From assembly GCA_009602725.1 (NCBI GenBank), contig WELB01000027.1, forward strand, positions 207,324 to 271,323: a DNA stretch of 64,000 nt. The letters run 5' to 3'. The stretch comes from Spirogloea muscicola. Lineage: Eukaryota > Streptophyta > Zygnematophyceae > Spirogloeales > Spirogloeaceae. Positions 1-10,185 of the stretch are shown here, piece by piece. Position 1 is the first letter of the stretch. Every line of letters starts with the position of its first letter. The position numbers and the translations under genes are program-made. Below the pieces are notes generated by a model. The model made no database searches. It saw only the letters and a program-made list of their open reading frames with translations, and was not told the origin of the DNA.

Positions 1-60
1 TCTCCTGCCTTCTTCCCTGCCATGTGACCTCCTAAGACTTGTATTTCTATGTTCACACAG

Positions 61-3000
61 GCCCCTCTGGAAAAGTACAGCCTTGTTAGCAAGCTTTATG
101 TACAGAATGCTGTGGATATCTGTCTCTCCCTGGGCGTGGGCTTACTTGCCAATGCAGCAGCCCTTGGGATTGCATCTACAACGTTCTATGCAGGAGGGTC
201 AGAACCCTCGAATGGCTTTATCAATCAGGTGCACTTGCTAACTTGTAGGTACTGTTCACGGCCATCAGCATGTGAGATTTGTGAGCGCATGTCCTGCCCC
301 TGATTGTGGCAGGTGCTGCAACAGCGTACCATTTTTAATAGGGGCAAGCAACTCACGGGCTTGTCCAGCTTTCAGTGGCTGACTCCTCTAGATCACTTGC
401 CTTGACTGTCGTGACCTTTGGTATGATATCCTACCCAGGTGTGGGGCAGCACCCTTGCCCCCGCATTTGGCGTCGCGCTTGCGACCATCGGCATCATCTC
501 GTACTTGACGCAAGCGCTGTCTGGCCAAGTTGTGTCCAAGGGCTTCATAGGCATGCAGAGCAAGCCTTGGCTACGGCGGAGTCTCGTTCGCACAGCCGGC
601 GTCATTCTTGCCTGCACATCCCTTAACAGCCTTGGCGGCGTGGATCGCATGCTGCAGTTGTGCCAGGTCAGCTTGCGATTCGCACCTCCAGCACTGCAAG
701 TCTTTCGTCATGCAACAAGCAACACAAGTTGTAGCTGATTGCCACTTGGTGAAGCTGACAAAATGCTATTGGACTTCAATGCTTGGTCCTCAGGTGGTTA
801 TGTCTTTGCAGTTGCCGCTCACTCTCATCCCTCTGATCAAAGTCACTTCGTCGAAGGTCTACATGGGGCACTTCCAGATTTCACGCTTGGCAGCGGCAGC
901 GGCCTGGACGGTGGGCATTATTATCTACGTGACAAACATCATTGTTCTCTATGAGAACATAGTCTACGACGATGGATCCTCGCTGTCCGGCGACCTGCGG
1001 TCAAATCAGGTGGTGTGGGCGACCTTGGCAGGCTCAGTGCTAGCCGGAGAGTTTGTGCTGGCAGCCTGGATGGCCGCCTCTCCGCTCCGACACACGGTTG
1101 GGACGCAGCAGCGAGGCTCTCTTGAGAGTAACAGTGAGGATCAAGCGTTTGTCCTGAAGGCGGTCAGCAGGAAAGAGGCTATTCCAGAAAACAAGGAGGA
1201 GTCAGGGCTGCGATTGCGAGGACCAAGGGCCGCCAATGGCCTGCGCGGCGAACAAAGTAGCTTTGACGCACGTCAAGGTGCCGAGCAGCCCTCCACTGAG
1301 GAGTCCCTGGAGCCGGTGGTCCCTAAGGAGGTGCAGGAGGAGCCACTTTTGCTTGTCCCTGCTCTTGATGGCGACATGCAGGCACTTTATGGTGCTTTTG
1401 ATGGCAGCTCTGACAGGTTGGCAGTAGGCGACTCTGAGGTGTCCCAGCACAACGAAGGGTGTGATATAGCGGCAATACCCGAGATGCCTGTGGGGCAACT
1501 TGAGACGGGCACAGCACCTGATCAAGAAGCTCTTCATGGTGACCAAGTACTGGCAGGTTCTGGCAGTATTGGTGTTGGTAGTTCAGAGCTATTGGAGCTG
1601 AAGGAGCCACAGCAGGTGCAGGATGCAGCATCGGCAACTTTGCCAGCCGCAATTGATAGAGGAGCCTTGGACGATGCCTGCGAGCCGAGTTTGCTGGAGG
1701 TAGGAACTCTGGGCCATGGCAAGGACAGGTTGCCTGACGTGCCTTCACGTGCAATTGAGGACCATGTTGATGGCTTACCAGCGGCCATTCAGCAGGCCGA
1801 CAGTGTGGACGCGCAGAAGGCCCCCCTGGTCATCCTTGACAAGCCACAGGAGAAGACGAGGGCCAGTGAAGAACGGCCAAGCATGGGCGTAGACGAGACT
1901 GTGGTGCAGGGAGGGGGCCTGGAGCAGGCCAAGTCGAGGAGCACGGCGCTCCATGAGCCAGGGTACGAGCCGAGCATGAGCCTGCTTGACATTCTAATCT
2001 CAGAGGCGCACAAATATGGGCAGATCAAGGAGTGGGTTTTGAGCTCCGCTCTGAAGAGGCACAACAGAAAGGAGAGCGTGGAACAGGTGGGCGATTTGGA
2101 TGCTGGCCTAGCGGACGCGCTCGAGCTGCATGTCGAGGTACTTGTCCCTGCCGCAGGTGACGAGCAAAAGTACGCCGTGAGCTCTGCTGAAGAAAAGGTC
2201 ACTGCATCGGAGGAGCTTAATCAGTCTCTACCTGTGGAGGTAATGGCTGTGAGCTCTTCGGGAGGGCAATCTCCATCCTCCACAACATCAGAGAGCCAGG
2301 AGCCAAGCGCTGCTTCAGTAGCGGATTCATCGCTTTTTCTTCCAGAGCAAGTGAGCCCCCCCGATGTTAGCAATCACCCGCTGTGTTTGCTGACTGAGAT
2401 CTCATGCATGCTGGATGCCTGCGTCCTTGATCATGAGCTGCCTGAGCAGCCTGAGCAGTGGCTCATGTGAAAGTTGACAACTTATGGCAGGATGTGCCGC
2501 CTGGAGCGAGGAAATCAGACAAGCTTTCAAGCTCGGCTCCAGCTTGGGTTCCAAGTGTACCTTCAGCATCTGCAAACCTTGTGACAAGTGATGAGGTGGA
2601 GCTCCACGACACCGACATGGACGCCGATGTCGACCTGGAGGACAGCGGGAACTGGAGCTCAGCAGTAGCAGGCGTGCTGAGCGAGGATCCTACGTCGCCA
2701 CCAAGGGCGGGCGCGTCTCCAGCACTCATGCAAACAGGCTCTGCAGTCAAGTCCCAGCCCAGCTGGAGCGTGCAACCTGTGGCGGAGCGGGAGAGGTTGG
2801 CACCGGAGGGTGTTTTGGACCCCGGGAGCCTATCGCGCCTCTCGGGGCTGGGACGTGGCGCGCGGCGGCAGCTTGCGGCTGTGCTCGACGAGTTCTGGGG
2901 CATCATTTTTGACTTGCATGGGCAGCCTGTGGCTGCCAATAGTGGCGGCAGCGGCAGCCAGCAGCAGCACCTGGCGCTAGGACGAGAGGGAGGCAACGGC

Positions 3001-5693
3001 AGAGCTGGCGCCCAATTGGTGCCGCAGGACCAGCAGAACTTGGCAGGCATGCCGGGGCTTGCGGCATACAAGCACAGCGGCGAGAAACCTTCAGCGGCAG
3101 GGTTCTCCGGGGCGTTTGGTCGCCAGGCCCCACACACCATCTCGGCGTCTACCCTCCGGCAGTTTGCCAGTGTCTCACGGTTGCCGCACTCTGACGGGCG
3201 TGGACATCACAACCATGCTGCCGGGGAGAATGGCAGCCTCTCGGTGCCCAACCTGTTCAGTTTGCCGGGCTATCCGGGGAGTGGCGATGCCATCGCTGCG
3301 TTGGACCGTGGGCAGGGCGCCGAGGTGCCCACCTACCAGCTGCAGCGACGAGCCACGTCGATAACATCGGCGAGGATGGGTCTGGACTTTGGCAGCCACA
3401 GCTATGGCGATAGCAACCTCAATCTCCATGACGTACAGAGGGATGCACAGCTGTCGTACTCCCGGGGCTCCATGGGGAGTCCCGGGAGTATGGCCATGTA
3501 CGGCAAGTCGGACAATGTCGGGGCCAACTCCAGACAATTTGACAACGACGTGGAGTATGCGATTGAGGCCCGAGCGCGGCGGCAGGTGCAGGAGCTCATG
3601 GAGGCCTACTTGCCATTCTCGAACAGGGCCACACCCATTTCGTTTGTGGTAGAGCCGCCAGCGCGCTCCTACCACCAGGACAAGGGCCGTAGTTCGTTTG
3701 AGAGGGATCGGCTGCAGGGAGATGGCGGCTGGGATGGCGGGGCGCTCGGTGGGCACCTGGGCTACCATGAACGTCTGTCAGAGGCAGACCCCATGCAGAG
3801 CTTCCAGGCTGACAGTGTGAAGGGATCAGCCGAGGGGTACAACCCAGAGATGGAGCAGCAAGCAGCGCATGCGAGGGCTCATGCCCGTCGACAAGCGCCT
3901 GGCTCGCATGACTGGAGCGACGGCGAAGGGGCAGCTCGGCCTGGGTATGGGAACCTCGCTGGGGGCCCCCTGTCCTTTGACGATCTGGCGCCATCCCAGC
4001 AGATGCGCGACGCTTTCTCCCTGCAGCACCCGTCCTCGTCCGCCGAGCTCAAGTCGTTCTGGTCCAAGCAGCCTCACGAAACTCTCTTCGGCCCTACGCA
4101 CGATCAGTTACAAGCATCAATCCTCAAGGTAATGCCGAGGCTATGGACAGAGTGCACATGCAGGCAGGTCAATAGGTTTGCTACTATCATTGGCTGCATA
4201 TGAAGCCTCACGGTATACACAAGGCTTAGCAATAGAGCTGACAGAGCCGCATCGGCTTCAGAAAGCGGCACTATGTGTAGGGTCAGAGTGACTATCTCGG
4301 GCCATTTTTGAAGGGCGGACTCATTGGCGTGTGCCCATCATAGTTCCAGCCTTCGCAAGGCATCAACTCACCCGCCTGCCCTGTGTGTTTCTCAGGGTCA
4401 AGCAACCGGCACGTGGTCACAACCTGCAGCTGCGCAGCATGAGCTTGACAAGCAGGAGAAAGACGAGTTGCTCATGAGGCAACTCCGAAGCTGCCTGCAC
4501 CAGCTACTCAAGATCGAGGGCTCCAGCTGGCTGTTCCGATACGAGTGCGGTGCAGACGAGGACGTGGTTGCGGCAGTAGTTGATCAGGAAAGAAAGCTGT
4601 ACCAGGAGGCTGTACAGCTTGTGGTGAATGGCCAGATGAGCAGCGGGGAGGACAAGGGCCTCACAATTCTTAGCTTTCACAGGAAGCCCAAGGCCAGCAG
4701 CGACAGCATTGGCGGCAAGGATGCGCTCCCCCTTCTCTCGCCTGCTCAGCAGGCCCTTGCCATGGAGGCGGTGCTACTGGCAGCCTCCATGTGGGGCTGC
4801 GGGGAAGCGTGCCTCTGGTCCCCAACGCTCCTGGTCAATTTTGGAGTCTGGTGTGTGCACAGGGTCCTCGAGCTAGCCCAGATGGAGAGCCGGCCTGAGC
4901 TGTGGGGCAAGTACACCTATGTTCTCAACAGGCTGCAGGTAGTTGTCCACATTCGAGATTGCTGCTTAAGTACCTCATCAGTTTATGCAAAGATTGCTGC
5001 ACTATACCACAAATGTTGCAATATGATGCTGGTGCAGGCAGGCAGTCTTAAGTCCACAATGACCTCAGAGGTGCTTGATGTTCGACAATCTCTGCTGGAT
5101 CTCATAGATTCTGTGATCACCTTGGAAGCTCAACCTGAGCACGTGCTGTAGGAGGCGGGCAAGGTCCACGAGCAGTCGGCCAACTTTGACCTTGCTGACT
5201 ACAATCATGGCTTGGCACGTCTGCGATTCTGCAGGGTATCCTGGACCCCGCATTTTCCAAACCACGCACCGTGCCTGCCCTGTGCAAGTGCTTTGGCGAT
5301 AAGGTGGGCCAGGACGCCGTATGTGCCCAGCAGTGGGGATCGCAACACTCGCTGGCCCAGTCCATGGCCGGCGGCTTCCGGCAGGGTGGCGCCACACCAG
5401 CGTCTTCCACGCCATACTCGCGGAGCAAGGGCCCGCCAGCATCCGTGTTCCTGGACATAGTGAAGGAGGTGGAGACGGCGGTGGGTGCCCGGAAGGGCCG
5501 CACGGGCACTGCAGCGGGCGATGTCGCCTTCCCCAAGGGCAAGGAGAACCTGGCATCCGTCTTGAAGCGGTACAAGCGGCGGCTAGGGAACAAGCAGCCC
5601 GGTGGGAGCCTCACGACGATGACAGCGTGTGCCAGTAGCACAGGGCCACCACAGCGCCGCGGGCAGCAGCACCAGTCGTGGGTCCGCATATGA
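61..5693 (+). CDS. EIN2: EIN2-like ethylene signalling protein (NRAMP-type N-domain plus nuclear C-end), 5' partial
   Basis: Exons 61-228, 439-666, 794-2350, 2491-4128, 4396-4938 and 5235-5693; all joins are phase 0, giving about 1530 visible residues. The first three exons encode roughly the last six membrane helices of an NRAMP fold (for example GQVVSKGF...PWLRR, then [14 protein letters not shown]). A very long Ser/Gly/Gln-rich cytosolic region of about 1000 residues follows and resembles nothing specific. The last two exons match the EIN2 C-end closely: [37 protein letters not shown], then [20 protein letters not shown] and the [11 protein letters not shown]. In land plants EIN2 sits in the ER, is held by CTR1 phosphorylation, and its cleaved C-end enters the nucleus to act through EIN3. 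Whether the alga uses it for ethylene is inference. The N-terminal helices with the NRAMP metal-site motifs lie upstream of the window, so metal-site integrity cannot be judged. Confidence 0.93.
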
Positions 5694-6394
5694 CAGCAAC
5701 GATCCAGCAGCGTGCACGAGCCAGCGAGCTGCGGTTGTGCTGCGCAAGCCATCTCCCTCGCCCCTCTGCCACTAGTTTCTGTACACAGCTTTTTGTAAAG
5801 CTTCTTCTTCCTGCCTTGCTCCCCACTGAGGAACAACAGCAGCAGCGTGTGCCCATGTGCTGCCACTCGTACAGTTGGCGACAGCCTCCCACTCGCATTG
5901 GTAGTGGGGCTTCAGGTACGCCACATCCTAGTGCGTCTGTTGCAGGTTGGTGGATGATAGAGTTTGCCCTCTCGGCGGGAAACTGCCGGATTTTGCTCGC
6001 GTTGCTAGCAGCTTGTTCAGACCAGTGGTCGAACTAACAGTCCATCGGGTGCTGCTGCGCACCGGCTTCAGTCCAGCCCCCACAGTAGTGGCACACTGCT
6101 CGGCCGGGGCCATGGCACCCACGCTTCTTCATTGTAGACGCCGTACACATTCTTTTGCTTTTTAAGAAGCTCAGACCCAAACACGCATGCCAGTAGCAAT
6201 GGCAGCCTATCCGAATGCGACATCAGACTTCGCGCTTGCGCTTGCACATTGTAGACAGCCAAATCTGGTAAAAGACTTGGGGGCTGACGCAGTGACCTGG
6301 CAACTCCCCTATGGCAGTCAGTCAGTCAGCCGAGGGTGAGTGGGCCGTGTAAAAACATGGCAAGCCGAGCCCTTGGCAGCCCTTGACCTGTTGA
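5694..6394 (+). other. EIN2 3' untranslated/intergenic stretch
   Basis: This stretch follows the EIN2 stop. It has no recognisable coding exon and reads like 3' UTR running into intergenic DNA. No polyadenylation signal was assigned. Confidence 0.4.
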
Positions 6395-6720
6395 GTGCCC
6401 ACCTGGCCCCTCTGGAGCTCCTGTCATGAACAAGTACAAGGACCACCCGGCGGCCCTTCCCGGTGGCTCGGTGCCTTTGGGTCTTGTGTCCTGCTACCGT
6501 ATGCGCTTGTCTATGTCCCTACAGCGGTCCCAGGCGATTGCTTTGCATCGCCGGGCTGGTCGCGCCCTTGCAGCAGCCTCTGGTTTGCGCAGCGGGGTTG
6601 CTCTTCCTCCCCTCAGCTCATCTGACTTCCTACTGCTGACTCGGGGGTATTGAGGGCGCCCTGTCTGCCTAGCCTACGGCTCCGTCATGAACACCTGTAT
6701 GCATCTGGCTGGCAGTTTAC
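6395..6720 (+). mobile_element. 5'-truncated retroelement copy (C-terminal peptide, variant B)
   Basis: Encodes CYRMRLSMSLQRSQAIALHR...RAGRALAAASG...LLLTRGY and stops at 6651-6653. The same peptide, with substitutions, recurs near 9131-9284, 33900-34080 (-), 44500-44640 (-), 49740-49960 (-), 52380-52600 (-) and 63290-63447. Only the C-terminal end of the element protein is present here. Sequence up to 6809 shows no further element tail that I can recognise. Confidence 0.75.
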
Positions 6721-7143
6721 AGCCGATTTTTTAATATCAGCAGCCGCTTGACTGTCATGCAGCTTCTACTGGTGGATGCAACTGCAACAAAGCACTGAAT
6801 GACGGTCCAATGGCGGCTCCTTCAAGCACCCGGGTAGGAGAAGCTGCAAGCTGCCGACAAAGTTTGGCAGGCAGCGACTCCCCATGGCCTGCAACTGAAG
6901 CCCGTCACTGCTGCAGCCACAGTCGCTGCGGTCGTCACTGCTCCGAGGCTGCTGCAGTGGCTGTGCAGGCCCGCACTGCCTTCGCCGATCCTCCTCCGCA
7001 CACGCGTGGCGATCCAGACCTGATCCACGACAAGTGCAGCAGAGGGCCGGCGGCCCAGTTTGGGCACAAAACGGTGCTGGGCAGGTTGGGGACCGGCGAA
7101 TGTGGCAGCGCCCCAGTAAAGCTGGAGAGCGGCGGGCGTGGCC

Positions 7144-7718
7144 TCAGGCTTCAGCCTGAGCTTTGCGCGCGTGCACGCGTTTCCCCCACCCGGCGGTCTT
7201 GATGGCCTCCATGTACTGCGACACGAGCTCCCGGCAGTTCTGCGCGGCGCGGGTGCAGCGGAGCACGCGATCCGGAGCCGTCAGAGCAGACACCGCCAAG
7301 CAGCAGGCCACGGAGTGAAACAAAGCTAAGCAAGGCAAAGCAAAGATGTAAGTTAGCTGAGTCAAGTGAGATCATCGAGTTAGCTAAGATAATGATCTAC
7401 GGTAGAACACCGTTCTAGTTAACTTCGCCGCCGCTGTCCCCGCCGCCGCGGTCGTAAGGGAGTTTGCGATGCAGGGGTCGGGGGTTCGAGACGGCGCTCC
7501 CGCGCGGGGCCGCGCACCTGCGTGTGGTTGACGCCCTCGAGGTGGTAGCAGGCGCGGAGGCGGTCGCGCAGGAGCTTGGCGGCCTCGGCGCGCACCAGCG
7601 CCTCGCGCGCCACGTGCTCGCGCTGCTCCAGGAACGCCGCCGGGTCGTCGTGCCGCACCGCCGCGTCGAAGGAGTCCGGCGGGCCCTCCTCGAACCGCGG
7701 CGCGCCGCGGAACACCAT
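7144..7718 (-). CDS. NADH:ubiquinone oxidoreductase subunit NDUFB10-like (mitochondrial complex I)
   Basis: Two exons, 7718-7518 and 7239-7144, encode 98 residues from an ATG at 7718-7716. The order of motifs follows the plant NDUFB10 proteins: FEEGPPDSFD near the start, AFLEQREHVARE, then LRDRLRACYHLEGVNHTQ joined to NCRELVSQYMEAIKTAGWGK. The length is close to the plant subunit, about 100-106 residues. The two Cys flanking the EGVNHTQ segment match the conserved intermembrane-space Cys pair. It is an accessory subunit of the complex I membrane arm. The start codon lies 68 bp from a single N (7786) inside a CGG repeat, so the promoter may not be contiguous with the gene. Confidence 0.88.
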
Positions 7719-7785
7719 CTCTCCCTCTCGCCTCGCCCCGCTCGGCGCCTCGCCCGGCGGCGCCGCGGCAACGGCGGCGGCGGCG

Positions 7786-7786
7786 N
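7786..7786. other. Single-N contig join in CGG repeat
   Basis: One N interrupts a CGG run immediately upstream of the NDUFB10-like gene. Sequence character changes across it. It most likely marks a join of unknown size, not one miscalled base. Confidence 0.5.
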
Positions 7787-8689
7787 ATGGCTTCCCCATT
7801 CAAGACACATTCCTTCGTCTCTGGGGTGGTATTCCCTTGCTCTTCTCCAGAAGCTCCAACCCACACGGAAAGCCGTCCACTGGTTGTCGCCAGTGGGCAC
7901 GTCGCTTCTTGGGCCAGCCACATGGGCTTCTAACCCCGGCAGTTTGTCAAAGGTGGACCTGATCCTTCAACACAAAGGCAAGGGAGGTCGGATTCCAGCA
8001 GCAGCAGCCATGGTGCAGTAGCAGCAGCAGCAGCAGCAGCCAACATAGCACCAGCAGCTACTACAGCAGCAGCAGCATGAGCACCACGGCCAGCAAGAGC
8101 AGGAATACAGCCAGGCGACTCAGCATCACCGTCATCCTCTGACTCTTCAGGATCCTTCCCATGTCGAGGAGCTCCCCTTTGCCATCCGTTGCCATGCTCG
8201 TCGACGCGTGCCAAATGTCGAGTCGATGGTACGGTCGGCACCACAGGGCTCCATGGAATGACCCTCATCTCGTGTGATATGAAGCAGGTACGCTCCCCCA
8301 CAATGAGCTGAGCCAGTCCTGCACTTTCCTCCAGCCCAATACAGAGGCTACTCTGGCACTGGTGCTACTCTTCGCACAGTCCAGGATTGGAACCAAAGCT
8401 CCCATGGCAATCTCAACAGCACAAAAACAGTCGGCCACAAAACGGCTAACACACCCATGCAAACGACACACAGTCTGTACAGGCTGTTGTTGTTGATATG
8501 GCAAGAATCACCATTCAGAGCATCAAGGACAAGAATCTCAAACTCGGCCTCGAGCACATTGTCAACCTTCACCTCCCAACCGCCGCTGACTTGGACTCCA
8601 GGCATTTGTCAATACATTAGTGCTGCATTGACATTGCAGCCATGTAACTTCGTTACACCTGGTCAGGCCTGGCCAGCTAGGCGCCTAGC
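7787..8689. other. Intergenic stretch with a CAG repeat; no gene recognised
   Basis: Includes a short (CAG)n tract near 8016-8040. Open frames on the minus strand between 7930 and 8605 start with non-ATG codons and show no family resemblance. Confidence 0.4.
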
Positions 8690-9540
8690 TCAGTCACCGT
8701 CCGGCTCAGAAAAGACGGTGACGGTAATATTCCGGGTCCTGGGCATTCGGTTAGCCCTATTCTTGCGCGACGCCGATGGTCAGATCCACACCCGGCGCGC
8801 TGACCTAGTCGCCATCCCGCCCGGAGGCGGTCCGCGTATCATCGCGGATGTGGTGACCGCCGATTGTGTCGACTCCGCTAACCCCTCCAAGTCGGCGTCG
8901 ACCGCTGGGCATGCGGTCGCTCTGGCGGCCCGAGGCAAGGAGCGGAAGTATGCAGACCACCCCCCCGGCGACGAATTCGCGGCCCTTGCCATCGACGTCC
9001 ATGGGGCTTATGGCAGCGGCTGGCTGGATCTCATCCAGCGGCTTGCCCGGCAGGCCATTGAGCGGCGGCCGGGTCTGCCAGGGGGGCTGCCCGGCTTCAA
9101 TGCGGCCGGCTTCCTGGCCCAGGTCTTCCGGATGCGGCTCTCCGTGTCCCTCCAACGCTCCCTCGCTCATGCCGTTCACTCGCGTGCAGGCCGCGCTATC
9201 GCGGCTGCTTCTGGGTCGCGTCTGAATGCTACTTTTCCAGCTTCGAGCTACTCTGACCTGATGTTGCTCACCCGCGGGTATTGAGCTTCCTGTGGTTTCG
9301 TCGTGTCTTCTTGTCTAGATGCCTAGCTGTGTGTTTCTTCGCACTTTGGCTTTGGACTTGGTCCATTCTTTCTGGGCTGGCTTTGCCAGCCCCTCTTCTC
9401 TATGGGCCTGCCTGAACAATGTAATGGCTTGAATTGGCCTCGCTTTAATTTCATGCGCACCGCGCGCCTTCTCTCTCTCTATGGGCGAGCAATTTCATTT
9501 GCTAGCCCCCCTTCTCTGTGGGCGAGCACTTCCTTATTAG
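8690..9540 (+). mobile_element. Retroelement C-terminal copy with nuclease-like module and 3' tail (variant A)
   Basis: The reading frame that stops at 9284 is the longest uninterrupted protein remnant of the family. It carries HTRRADLVAIPPGGGPRIIA, DVVTADCVD, an AARGKERKYADHP segment, then AIDVHGAYGSGWLDL and the shared RMRLSVSLQRS...LLTRGY end. The spaced Asp plus K..KY pattern resembles the restriction-endonuclease-like C-terminal module of some non-LTR retrotransposon proteins; this is inference. After the stop the tail runs through CCATTCTTTCTGGGCTGG and a hairpin of GGGCTGG with CCAGCCC at about 9375-9400. A second tail piece follows to about 9540. Confidence 0.72.
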
Positions 9541-9883
9541 GGCCAGTTCACACCGGATCGGTCGGTCGCAAATTGCCTCGTATTGGCCTCAACTTTGGCA
9601 TGATTTTGACCCCAGCCGTCCATACAATGCGCGAGACGTACTCCTCGGCGGAGTCCGACCGACCCGGTGTAAATTGGCCCTTATTAGGGCAATGACGAAT
9701 AGCCCAGCTCAACAAGCAGGCCCGCCGCCTGGCTGTGCCGCCCGCGTTGTGCACGTGCCTCTTCGACGTGGCACTCGAAGTGTCGTCGTGTGGACCTTTT
9801 TCTTTTCAACGGCTACTTACAGCTAGGAGACACATAGGCTAGCTATCAACTTAAGTGAGTGACACACCAGCTGTCGGCTTCCC
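9541..9883. other. Intergenic stretch upstream of telomere-like repeat
   Basis: No gene seen. The stretch contains further short element-like pieces and no convincing coding exon. Confidence 0.35.
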
Positions 9884-9912
9884 AGGGTTTAGGGTTTAGG
9901 GGTTTAGGGTTT
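9884..9912 (+). repeat. Interstitial plant-type telomere repeat (TTTAGGG)n
   Basis: About four units of TTTAGGG, one with an extra G, in a 29-bp run. It lies about 230 bp upstream of the GRAS gene's first coding exon. It may be an interstitial telomere remnant or a telo-box-like promoter element. Confidence 0.8.
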
Positions 9913-10139
9913 CCTCTTAGCCTGTTGTATATTGGGATGTGCTAACCCGTGGGTAGTACACGTCACACTTGCACCTGCTTCTTTCCTAGCCAGCTTAGCA
10001 TCTTTCCCCTAGCATAGGGCTTCCTTTCAAATAGCCCAAATTTTGGCACTATTTTTTGCCTGATGAAAGGCAACGTCTTCACTTAAGCCATCGTTCCATT
10101 GCATGCGCTACGCGCGCCCTCCTATTCTTACCAGCTTAC

Positions 10140-10146
10140 CAGCGGC

Positions 10147-10185
<39 letters not shown>

